From an uncultured Anaerostipes sp. (GTDB lineage Bacteria > Bacillota > Clostridia > Lachnospirales > Lachnospiraceae): a stretch of 19,739 nucleotides of DNA. Below are positions 1 through 7,700 of this stretch, piece by piece (positions within the stretch are counted from its first letter, which is position 1; each line of letters begins with the position of its first letter). The DNA is taken from NCBI GenBank assembly GCA_900756035.1, contig CAAEIR010000210.1, forward strand, positions 1 to 19,739. Direction: 5' to 3'. A program made the translations under genes and the position numbers. The notes under the pieces are model-generated. The model was given only the letters and a program-made list of their open reading frames with translations. It was not told the DNA's origin and made no database searches.

Positions 1-818
1 CTACATTTCAAATTAGTTTTTACTCAAAGGTGTTGGAAAAAGACGTAGGAATGAATGTGATTTTACCTAATCATAGAGATTTACCCAAGAAACATAAGGT
101 AAAAATGCTGACGGTTCTTCATGGAAAGGAAGCACGATATACAAAATGGATGAATAGAGTTCCATTGGAGTTGTATGTGAGAGATTATAAAATGGGAGTC
201 ATTATGCCGGATGGAGAAGATAGCTTTTATACAAATATGTATTACGGAAATCAGTATTGGACGTACCTATCAGAAGAAATGCTACGATTTGTACAAAAGA
301 CATTTCCAATAATATCTGATACAAGAGAAGATAATTTTATTATGGGATCTTCTATGGGTGGATATGGAGCCCTTAAAATGGCATTTAACAGACCAGATTT
401 ATATAGTGCGGCGGCATCACTTTCAGGAGGATTTGATTTGCCTAATCTGTTCGATTTATCTGGGTATCATAATATTGGTAATTATATATTTGGAAGTTTA
501 GAGAGGATGATCGATGGGAATGAGAATTTGTTTAATAATATAGAAAAAATGGCAAAGAAGAAAAAAATACTTCCACGAATTTATATGTGTTGTGGAATGG
601 AAGATTTTGTCTATGGTGGTAATCAAAAAATAAAGCAAGTATTGGAGAAAAACAAAATAGATTTTACATACGATGAGTGGCACGGGGTACATGACTGGAA
701 ATTTTGGAATAGAGCTTTTTTAGAAGTTATAAAATGGTTAGGCGTTACAAAAGTTGAAAATATATCCTCTGATGAACCTACAGGAAATAGAAAAAAACAA
801 GTGTTGGAAGAAGTATGA
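1..818 (+). CDS. Esterase of the EstA/esterase D-like alpha/beta hydrolase family, 5' end missing
   Basis: Probably a cytoplasmic carboxylesterase acting on short acyl or acetyl esters, possibly of sugars; the substrate is inferred only. The reading frame is open to the left edge (first full codon at base 3, reading TFQISFYSKVLEKDVG), so the GTG at 30 is not the real start and a few N-terminal residues lie outside the window. Numbering from that GTG, the nucleophile elbow GSSMGG is at 106-111 with Ser108. The acid is probably Asp192 (CGMEDFVYGG) and the base His221 (WHGVHDWKFW), so the triad looks complete. No signal peptide can be judged because the start is missing. The stop overlaps the next start by four bases (ATGA), which implies translational coupling to the oxidoreductase gene. 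Base composition is clearly AT-rich (about a third G+C in lines counted by eye), unlike genes further right, and may mark acquired DNA. The family call is firm and the substrate is open. Confidence 0.85.
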   Translation, partial: TFQISFYSKVLEKDVGMNVILPNHRDLPKKHKVKMLTVLHGKEARYTKWMNRVPLELYVRDYKMGVIMPDGEDSFYTNMYYGNQYWTYLSEEMLRFVQKTFPIISDTREDNFIMGSSMGGYGALKMAFNRPDLYSAAASLSGGFDLPNLFDLSGYHNIGNYIFGSLERMIDGNENLFNNIEKMAKKKKILPRIYMCCGMEDFVYGGNQKIKQVLEKNKIDFTYDEWHGVHDWKFWNRAFLEVIKWLGVTKVENISSDEPTGNRKKQVLEEV

Positions 819-1822
819 ATGTGGCAGTTGTCGGAGCAGGAATTTATGGGATTAATCATGTGAATGCTTATACATGGAATCCCAATACAAATCTGGTTGC
901 GGTTTGTGATCTGAATAAAGAAATTACAAATAAAATTGCGCAGAAGTACAATGTAAAAACATATAATGATGTAGACGAAATGTTAGATCATGAGGATATC
1001 GATGCTGTGTCCATTGCAACACCGGATGCGTTCCACATGGCACCGGCGCTCTCGGCGATTCGTCATGGGAAACCGATTTTGGTGGAAAAACCGTTGGCGA
1101 CAACTTCCGAGGACGCAAAGAAGATTCTGGAAGAAGCAGAAAAATATCATGTGCGGGTTGCGGTAGATTATCATAAAAGATGGGACCCGGCGGCAATCAA
1201 TGTAAGAAATGAAGTTATGGAGGAAGCGTCTGGAGCGCCGATTAGAGGCTATATGAGTATGGATGATATTATTGATGTGCCGACAGAATGGTTTAACTGG
1301 GCGGATAAATCAAGTCCGGTACATTTCCTGGGAACCCATTGCTATGACCAGATTCGCTGGTATATGGGATGTGAAGTCGAAGAAGTATATGCAGTGGGAA
1401 GTAAGAGACTGTTAAAGAGCAGAGGAATTGACACCTACGACTCTATTCAGGCAACATTAAAGATGGAAAACGGATGCTATTGGACCGTGGAGAATTCCTG
1501 GATTCTTCCGAGGGGATTTGCAAAAAACAACGATGGAAGAACACAGATTCTCTGCGAAAATGCAATGTTCCGTATTGATTCACAGAACCGGGGCGTTGAA
1601 ATGTTTAATGATCAGAAACAGCGCACACCGAACTCTTATTTTATTTTGAATAATAACGGAAGACCAAGTGGATTCGGAATTGAGCCAATCAACGATTTTA
1701 TCTATTGCCTGCAGAATGATTTACCGTTTATCGCGGATGGAAATGATGGATTACAGGCAGAATTAATTGCAGAGGCAGTTCATGAAAGTCTGGAAAAAGG
1801 CGAGGCAGTAAAATTGAGATAG
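815..1822 (+). CDS. Gfo/Idh/MocA family NAD(P)-dependent oxidoreductase
   Basis: Predicted soluble dehydrogenase that oxidises or reduces a hydroxyl group on a sugar, inositol or related polyol using NAD(P). The N-terminal Rossmann fold has VVGAGIYG near residues 5-12, an acidic CDL at the end of the second beta strand (31-33), and the family signature EKP at 91-93. The C-terminal half has the GTHCYDQIRW segment (173-182), where His175 and Asp178 match the usual catalytic and substrate-binding positions. The length (335 residues) is normal for the family. The start overlaps the esterase stop, so the two are probably co-transcribed and may act on the same esterified sugar; this is inference from overlap alone. 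The first 180 bases or so share the AT-richness of the esterase, and the rest is visibly richer in G+C. A hairpin terminator follows at 1871-1930. The exact substrate cannot be named from sequence. Confidence 0.88.
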   Translation: MNVAVVGAGIYGINHVNAYTWNPNTNLVAVCDLNKEITNKIAQKYNVKTYNDVDEMLDHEDIDAVSIATPDAFHMAPALSAIRHGKPILVEKPLATTSEDAKKILEEAEKYHVRVAVDYHKRWDPAAINVRNEVMEEASGAPIRGYMSMDDIIDVPTEWFNWADKSSPVHFLGTHCYDQIRWYMGCEVEEVYAVGSKRLLKSRGIDTYDSIQATLKMENGCYWTVENSWILPRGFAKNNDGRTQILCENAMFRIDSQNRGVEMFNDQKQRTPNSYFILNNNGRPSGFGIEPINDFIYCLQNDLPFIADGNDGLQAELIAEAVHESLEKGEAVKLR

Positions 1823-2119
1823 GACGTCTGATCAGGCAGAAAAAAATATTGTTCAGCAAATGAGATGCTTCTCCTTGGAAAACACAGTTGAGGGAATAAA
1901 ACTGTTTGTTTCAAGGAGGAGTATTTTTATGGGATAGGAAATTTACCTCGATTGCCTATCTCATGAAAACGCTTCCCAGGATGCGCGCGATTTTACATGC
2001 TGTAAAAATAGCTTTTAAAAATCCAACATGTTTTTAACGTTCCTGTGATAGATGAAAATAGTAAAGTGACTCTGCCTGAGGGTATTTTATGCAAAGATAA
2101 GGGAAATATCGTTTAGCGC
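1823..2119. other. Intergenic region with two further inverted repeats and no gene
   Basis: Apart from the terminator, this stretch holds ATGGGATAGG (1929-1938) paired with CCTATCTCAT (1955-1964), nine of ten positions complementary. It also holds a perfect TTTTACA-TGC-TGTAAAA dyad at 1991-2007. I see no ORF with a ribosome binding site and no RNA family that I recognise. The dyads could be operators or remnants of earlier DNA. Confidence 0.5.
1871..1930 (+). terminator. Rho-independent terminator after the oxidoreductase gene
   Basis: A long stem pairs 1871-1889 (begins CTCCTTGG) with 1899-1918 (ends CAAGGAG), with a few internal mismatches around a 9-base loop. It is followed by TATTTTTAT. 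It sits about 50 bases after the stop codon and would end the esterase/oxidoreductase transcript. Confidence 0.65.
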
Positions 2120-2150
2120 TTGACTCCTCCCTGAGGTCAGACCTTATACT
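2120..2150 (+). promoter_or_regulatory. MerR-type promoter with a 19-bp spacer and imperfect dyad
   Basis: A -35 TTGACT (2120-2125) and -10 TATACT (2145-2150) are separated by 19 bp. The spacer region carries the imperfect dyad GACTCC...GAGGTC. An over-long 19-bp spacer with the operator between the hexamers is the known architecture of promoters activated by DNA twisting by MerR-family proteins. The gene directly downstream encodes such a protein, so autoregulation is likely. Confidence 0.75.
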
Positions 2151-2194
2151 AGATTTAGATTCGGATCAAAGATAGGAAAGAAGGAGATGAAAAG

Positions 2195-2998
2195 ATGATT
2201 TCCATTGGAAAATTTTCAAAGATATGTCAGGTAACAGTGAAGACGTTATATTACTATGATAAGATCGATCTGTTGAAACCGATTTATACGGAACCGCAGA
2301 ATGGCTATCGCTATTACAGTGAAGAACAAATGCCGAAAATGCTGCTGATTCAACGACTAAAGCGGTACGGATTTTCTTTGGAAGAAGTCAAATCATTTCT
2401 GGAGGAAACAGATCAGGAAGAGCTCTTTTTAAAATTATGGAAACAACGAGAACAAATGAAAAAGAAAAAACTGGAAATGGAGATTGTGATAAGTGAATTA
2501 ACATCGCATCTCTATAATTTTGAAAGGACAGGTGATTTGATGGCATATCAAAAAGGTTATGAAATTCAGGTAAAAGAAACTCCGGCAAGAAATGTGCTTG
2601 CCTGCCGTAAGATGATGGGAGTGGATGAGTTTGGAAAATATTATAGTACTTTATATGAGCGAGTGCCGAGAGAACGGGTGACTCCCAATGGTCTGGTGGG
2701 AGCGGTTTACTATGATCAGGAATTTCATCATGAGTGCAGCGATATTGAGCTGATTGTCGGAATTCGTGAAAAAGACAAAGCAGATAAAATTCTGGATGCC
2801 GGACAGTGCGCTGTGACGGTGCATAAAGGACCGTATTCTTCTCTCCCTGATGCTTATGGCGCATTGACAGCATGGATTGCGGAAAATGGGTATGAGTGGA
2901 ATGGAGCACCCTTTGAATTTTATACAAAATCTCAATTTGACAGTTTATCTCCGGAAGAATGGGAAACAGAAGTTTATTTCCCGATTAAATTGAAATAA
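2195..2998 (+). CDS. MerR family regulator with GyrI-like effector-binding domain (BmrR/TipA type)
   Basis: DNA-binding transcriptional regulator of 267 residues. Residues 1-70 form the MerR winged helix-turn-helix, with FSKICQVTVKTLYYYDKIDLL followed by the wing segment containing NGYRYYSEEQ. Residues about 75-115 are rich in E, K and L and should form the dimerising coiled coil. Residues about 125-267 match the GyrI-like/AraC-effector-binding fold of BmrR and related drug sensors, including VHKGPYSSLPDAYGALTAW and a closing EVYFPI segment. It therefore probably senses a small, often hydrophobic or cationic, ligand. The start is supported by AAGGAG at 2181-2186, eight bases before the ATG. 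Its own promoter has a 19-bp spacer, so it probably controls itself. No efflux pump is adjacent, since the next gene is the convergent pfkA, so its other targets are unknown. The family call is strong. Confidence 0.92.
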   Translation: MISIGKFSKICQVTVKTLYYYDKIDLLKPIYTEPQNGYRYYSEEQMPKMLLIQRLKRYGFSLEEVKSFLEETDQEELFLKLWKQREQMKKKKLEMEIVISELTSHLYNFERTGDLMAYQKGYEIQVKETPARNVLACRKMMGVDEFGKYYSTLYERVPRERVTPNGLVGAVYYDQEFHHECSDIELIVGIREKDKADKILDAGQCAVTVHKGPYSSLPDAYGALTAWIAENGYEWNGAPFEFYTKSQFDSLSPEEWETEVYFPIKLK

Positions 2999-3035
2999 TA
3001 TTTTAGAAGATTCAGAAGTGATTCATCAGAGTTTT

Positions 3036-3124
3036 CATCAAGGGTCTGTTACACTGAAAATTCGTGCCACAGACCCTGTGATGTTGTGACAGGATGGGAA
3101 TCAGTCCCCGAAACTGATTCCCAT
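3036..3124. terminator. Two hairpins between convergent merR-type gene and pfkA, possible bidirectional termination region
   Basis: The first stem pairs CATCA+AGGGTCTGT (3036-3049) with ACAGACCCT-g-TGATG (3069-3083), 14 pairs with one bulged base. The second pairs 3094-3105 with 3113-3124 (ATGGGAATCAGT/ACTGATTCCCAT, 12 perfect pairs, 7-base loop) and spans the pfkA stop codon. Neither is followed by a clear U-run on either strand, so a terminator role is inferred from the stems and the convergent position. Confidence 0.45.
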
Positions 3125-4174
3125 TCTTCTTGCCTCTTGAATCATTTTGCAGTTTGGATCCACATATTTTAGTTTTCCGGCAACTTCCTGTAGAGGAACT
3201 TTTTGTGTATCTCCGTTTTTGATGGCGATCATATAGCCGTATTCCTTCTTTAAAATTAATTCTGCTGCTGCGGCTCCGACCCTGCTTGCAATGACTCTGT
3301 CATATGCACAGGGAGATCCGCCTCGCTGTGTATGACCCGGAACGGTGACTCGCACTTCTTTTTCAAGCTTTTCTTCGATTTCCGCTGCAATTTGGTAGGC
3401 AATGGATGGGTATTTGCGCTCTGCGAGCTTTGCCTTGTACTGTTTTTTCTTTAACAAGGCATCTTCCTTGGAAATGGCACCTTCGGCAACCGCAAGAATT
3501 GTAAATGATTTTCCGGCTTCCGTTCGCTTCTTTATGACTTCGGCAACATTATCTATATCATAAGGAATTTCCGGAAGCAAAATCACATCAGCTCCGCCTG
3601 CGATTCCGGCATGAAGAGTCACATGCCCTACTTTGTGCCCCATAACCTCAATGATAAAGACGCGGCTGTGGGAAGAGGCTGTCGTATGAATCCGATCAAT
3701 GGTATCTGTGGCAATATCTACAGCACTCTGGAATCCGAAGGTCATATCAGTTCCCCATAAATCATTATCAATGGTCTTAGGAAGTGTGATCACATTTAAC
3801 CCTTCTTCACGAAGAAGATTGGCTGTTTTGTGGGTTCCGTTTCCGCCTAAAATAATCAGGCAGTCAAGGTTATATTTTGCATAGTTTTGTTTCATTGCTT
3901 CGACTTTATCCAAACCGTTTTCGTCCGGAATCCGCATTCGTTTAAAAGGTTGTCTGGATGTTCCGAGAATTGTGCCGCCGCGGGTGAGAATTCCCGAAAA
4001 ATCATCCGGTGTCATGGACTTTGCATTTCCATAAATTAATCCTTTATAGCCATCTTGAAATCCATAGATTTCAAGATCATCTCTTGTGGAACTTAATCCT
4101 TTGATGACACCGCGCATTGCTGCGTTTAGTGCCTGGCAGTCTCCGCCACTTGTTAATAATCCAATTCGCAACAT
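3101..4174 (-). CDS. pfkA: 6-phosphofructokinase, mixed-substrate group, probably ATP-dependent
   Basis: Cytoplasmic glycolytic enzyme that phosphorylates fructose 6-phosphate to fructose 1,6-bisphosphate. The N-terminus LLTSGGDCQALNAA is the nucleotide-binding start of the PFK fold. GGNGT at 110-114 carries Gly at the position (E. coli Gly104) that favours ATP, where PPi enzymes usually have Asp. PKTIDND at 132-138 holds the catalytic Asp136 and also Lys133, which is typical of PPi and mixed-group enzymes (E. coli has Gly). That combination places it in the PFK_mixed (group III) family, with ATP as the likely donor. Asn112 replaces the Asp of the common GGDG motif. GHKVGHVTLHAG and PGHTQRGGSPCAYDR are further sugar-phosphate-binding segments. 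The length (357 residues) is normal for this group. The start is supported by GGAGGT at 4184-4189 (reverse strand) and a sigma-A-like promoter at 4225-4252. It is divergent from ileS and monocistronic here. Confidence 0.93.
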   Translation of the reverse strand: MLRIGLLTSGGDCQALNAAMRGVIKGLSSTRDDLEIYGFQDGYKGLIYGNAKSMTPDDFSGILTRGGTILGTSRQPFKRMRIPDENGLDKVEAMKQNYAKYNLDCLIILGGNGTHKTANLLREEGLNVITLPKTIDNDLWGTDMTFGFQSAVDIATDTIDRIHTTASSHSRVFIIEVMGHKVGHVTLHAGIAGGADVILLPEIPYDIDNVAEVIKKRTEAGKSFTILAVAEGAISKEDALLKKKQYKAKLAERKYPSIAYQIAAEIEEKLEKEVRVTVPGHTQRGGSPCAYDRVIASRVGAAAAELILKKEYGYMIAIKNGDTQKVPLQEVAGKLKYVDPNCKMIQEARRMGISFGD

Positions 4175-4202
4175 GGACTTTTTACCTCCAATCTTTCTTA
4201 GA

Positions 4203-4252
4203 GTATCCTTGTGGGATACACTTTATTCTATATTTTACCATAAAATTTGCAA
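4203..4252 (-). promoter_or_regulatory. pfkA promoter and 5'-UTR hairpin
   Basis: On the reverse strand, TTGCAA (4252-4247) and TAGAAT (4230-4225) are separated by 16 bp. Downstream, the GTATCC-ttgtg-GGATAC dyad (4203-4219) lies just after the expected start site, where it could be an operator or a small leader hairpin. It is followed by the ribosome binding site at 4184-4189. Confidence 0.6.
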
Positions 4253-4319
4253 TGAAAATAGAAAAGTTAGTAAAGAAACTGTAAAAAGAATGTAAGAAAA
4301 TATCGAATATAAAGAAAAA

Positions 4320-4381
4320 TTGACATTTTTGATTTCACCAAAAGATAATTATTGACGAAACTGCTCTGGCAGTGGTAATAT
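4320..4381 (+). promoter_or_regulatory. Tandem promoters of ileS
   Basis: Two sigma-A-like promoters lie in series: TTGACA (4320-4325)-N18-GATAAT (4344-4349), and TTGACG (4352-4357)-N18-TAATAT (4376-4381). Both read into the T-box leader. The second would start transcription close to the first recognisable leader element near 4390. Confidence 0.6.
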
Positions 4382-4383
4382 AA

Positions 4384-4618
4384 GTTCATATGAAAAAGCG
4401 ATGAAGGAGACAGTACTTCTATTGTGAACGTATGAGCGAGTCCGGGGCGGTGTGAGCCGGGTGCAAGTAACGTAGGAAGGAAGATCACTCCCAAGCTGCA
4501 GGCTGAAACAAGTAGGCTGTGCCGGTATCCTCCGTTAACGGGATAACATATGATGGTATGTGAAATAGGTGGTTTGTAAGCAACGGCGTTGTCCTATTTT
4601 GGGACAGCGTCTTTTTTT
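4384..4618 (+). promoter_or_regulatory. T-box leader (tRNA-Ile sensing riboswitch) of ileS
   Basis: A cis-acting RNA that binds tRNA(Ile). Uncharged tRNA stabilises an antiterminator, so ileS is expressed when isoleucine charging falls. Stem I carries the conserved GCGATGAAGGAGACAGTA stretch (4398-4415) and a distal GCGAG...GGTGTGAGCC region (4436-4460). The specifier is best read as AUC at 4484-4486, an isoleucine codon followed by a purine (AUCA). Then come GCTGC...CTGAAACAAGTAGGCTG and a stem around CCGTTAACGG (4532-4541). The T-box core is AGGTGGT (4567-4573), whose UGGU would pair with the ACCA end of tRNA(Ile). TAGG (4566-4569) can pair with CCTA (4593-4596) as the antiterminator. The bulge between these arms is longer than the usual seven bases. 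The competing terminator is listed separately. The gene downstream confirms the amino acid. Confidence 0.88.
4585..4618 (+). terminator. T-box attenuator terminator
   Basis: GGCGTTGTCC (4585-4594) pairs with GGACAGCGTC (4602-4611) with two G-U pairs, followed by seven T (4612-4618). Its left arm contains the bases needed for the antiterminator, so the two structures exclude each other. Confidence 0.85.
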
Positions 4619-4623
4619 GCCAT

Positions 4624-4703
4624 AGCGATGAGCCAAAGTCCGGGCTTGCCCGAGACCTTGGCGACCGCTTACAATCCCGGAATGTGCCTTTTGGCACTTC
4701 CGG
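4624..4703 (+). repeat. Two adjacent hairpins between the T-box terminator and the ileS start
   Basis: Hairpin A runs from AGCG (4624-4627) to CGCT (4666-4669), with inner stems GCCAA/TTGGC (4632-4636/4658-4662), GTC/GAC and CGGG/CCCG. Hairpin B pairs CCGGAA-t-GTGCC (4677-4688) with GGCAC-TTCCGG (4693-4703) around a TTTT loop. Neither has a U-run. They are not part of a standard T-box and could be a dispersed palindromic element or a 5'-UTR processing or translation-control structure. Confidence 0.5.
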
Positions 4704-4734
4704 TGATTTATAAAGAATAGAAGGAGAATCAGAG

Positions 4735-7700
4735 ATGTACAAGAAAGTATCATCAGACCTTAACTTCGTGGATCGCGAGAAAGAGACCGTAAAGTTTTGG
4801 AAAGAAAACCAGATTTTTGAGAAAAGTATTGAGGAAAGAAAGGATGATCCGACCTACACTTTTTATGACGGGCCTCCGACTGCCAATGGAAAGCCTCATA
4901 TCGGACATGTATTAACTCGTGTAATTAAAGACATGATTCCTCGTTATCAGACAATGAAAGGTCATAAAATTATCCGTAAGGCAGGATGGGATACCCATGG
5001 TCTTCCAGTAGAGCTCGAGGTTGAGAAACTGCTTGGTCTGGATGGAAAAGAGCAGATTGAAGAATATGGTATGGAACCATTTATTAAAAAGTGTAAAGAA
5101 AGTGTGTGGAAATACAAAGGAATGTGGGAGGATTTCTCCAATACCGTTGGTTTCTGGGCAGACATGGACGATCCATATGTAACTTATGATAATAATTTCA
5201 TTGAATCTGTCTGGTGGGCATTAAAACAGATCTGGGATAAGGGGCTGCTTTACAAAGGATTTAAAATTGTTCCTTACTGCCCGCGCTGTGGAACTCCGCT
5301 GTCAGCGCAGGAAGTTGCACAGGGATATAAAGATGTCAAAGAACGTTCTGCGATTGTCCGTTTCAAGGTCGTAGATGAGGACGCTTATTTTCTCGCCTGG
5401 ACCACGACTCCATGGACCTTGCCATCCAATATCGGTCTCTGTGTGAATCCGGAAGAAACTTATGCAAAAGTTAAAGCTGCGGACGGATATGTTTATTATA
5501 TGGCAGAGGCGTTGTTGGACACTGTTCTTGGCAAATTAGCAGAGGAAGAGACAGAGACACCTGCTTATGAGGTTCTGGAAACTTATAAAGGTAAAGATCT
5601 GGAATACAAAGCCTATGAGCCATTGTATGATTGTGCGGCAAAGGTAGCCGAGAAACAACATAAAAAGGCATTTTATGTAACTTGTGACGGATATGTAACT
5701 TTAACAGATGGTACAGGTATCGTCCATATTGCTCCGGCATTTGGTGAGGATGATGCCAGCGTGGGACGTAAGTATGATATGCCATTTGTACAATTAGTTG
5801 ATGAGAGTGGCAATATGTCACCGGAGACGCCATTTGCGGGACTTTTTGTAAAGAAAGCAGATCCGGAAGTATTAAAAGACCTGGATAACCGCGGATTATT
5901 ATATGACGCACCGAAATTTGAACATAGCTACCCACATTGCTGGCGCTGTGATACACCACTGATTTATTATGCAAGAGAATCATGGTTTATTAAGATGACA
6001 GATGTCAAAGATCAGTTAATTGCAAACAATAATACAGTAAACTGGATACCGGAAAATATTGGTAAGGGACGATTTGGCGACTGGCTGGAGAATGTTCAGG
6101 ACTGGGGTATTTCAAGAAACCGTTATTGGGGAACTCCGTTGAACATCTGGGAATGTGAAGATTGCGGGCATCAGCATTCTATCGGCTCCATCGAAGAGTT
6201 AAAGAGTATGTCTGATAACTGTCCGGATGATATTGAACTGCACCGCCCATATATTGATCAGGTAACAGTGAAATGTCCACACTGCGGCAAGCCGATGCAC
6301 AGAGTTGAGGAAGTTATCGACTGCTGGTTTGACTCAGGATCCATGCCGTTTGCACAGTGGCATTATCCATTTGAAAACAAAGAAATTTTCGAAGATAATT
6401 TCCCGGCGAACTTTATTTCAGAGGCTGTGGATCAGACTCGAGGATGGTTCTATTCCCTGATGGCGATTTCTACATTGCTGTTTGACAAAGCACCATATAA
6501 AAATGTAGTAGTTCTGGGACATGTGCAGGATGAGAACGGACAGAAGATGAGTAAGTCCAAAGGGAATGCCGTTGATCCGTTTGAGGCACTGGAAGAACAT
6601 GGAGCGGATGCAATCCGCTGGTATTTCTATACCAATAGTGCACCGTGGCTTCCAAATCGTTTCCATGATAAGGCAGTGACAGAAGGACAGCGTAAGTTTA
6701 TGGGAACCCTCTGGAATACTTATGCGTTCTACGTACTGTATGCAGAGATTGACCAGTTTGATCCTACAAAGCATGAGTTGGATTATAATAAATTGTCTGT
6801 GATGGATAAATGGCTGCTGTCTAAGATGAATACAATGGTAAAGGCTGTAGATGAGCATTTAGGCGCTTATCGGATTCCGGAAGCTGCAAGAGCATTACAG
6901 GAATTTGTGGATGATATGAGCAACTGGTATGTCAGACGATGCCGTGATCGTTTCTGGGCAAAAGGAATGGAGCAGGATAAGATCAATGCCTATATGTCTC
7001 TTTATACTGCTTTGGTGACAGTGTGCAAAGCTGCTGCACCAATGATTCCGTTTATGACAGAAGAGATTTATCAGAACCTTGTGAAAAGTGTTGATGCGTC
7101 TGCTCCGGAAAGCATTCACTTATGTGATTTCCCTGTTTATTGCGAGGAACAGGTGGATGAGAAATTAGAGTCTGATATGGATATGGTATTAAAGATCGTT
7201 GTTCTGGGACGTGCCTGCAGAAACAGTGCGGCTATTAAGAATCGTCAGCCGATTGGTCAGATGTATGTGAAAGCAGAGGCAGATCTTCCGGAGTACGATC
7301 AGGAGATCATTCTGGACGAATTGAATGTCAAAAATCTGACATTTACAGATGATGTTTCAGGATTTACAACCTATAACTTTAAACCGCAGCTTAAAACAGT
7401 TGGACCGAAATACGGAAAATTGGTTGGTGGAATCAGAAATTATCTGGCCGGAGTTGATGGTAATGCAGCCAAGAGTGAATTAGACGGCAAAGGAGTTCTT
7501 TCTTTTGCGATTGATGGAACACCTGTTGAGCTGACAGAGGAAGATCTGTTGATAGAAATGGTAAAACAGGAAGGTTTTGTTACAGAGGCTGATAATGGAG
7601 TAACCGTTGTTCTTGATACCAATCTGACACCGGAGTTGCTGGAGGAAGGCTTTGTACGTGAGATTGTCAGCAAAATTCAGTCTATGAGAAAAGAAGCCGG

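Noticed and set aside
1991..2007. TTTTACA-TGC-TGTAAAA as a terminator
   Set aside because: The stem is short and AT-only, with no proper U-run after it; at most it is an operator.
1963..2037. 24-codon ORF beginning MKTLPRMRAILHAV in the gap after the oxidoreductase gene
   Set aside because: It has no ribosome binding site, lies over inverted repeats, and resembles nothing I know.
2388..2927. Long antisense reading frame inside the MerR-type gene
   Set aside because: It is a shadow of a well-supported gene, with no start signal and atypical composition (many His, Pro, Ser).
5471..5983. Antisense reading frame of 170 codons inside ileS
   Set aside because: The sense strand codes for conserved synthetase motifs, and the antisense protein is His- and Leu-rich with no family features.
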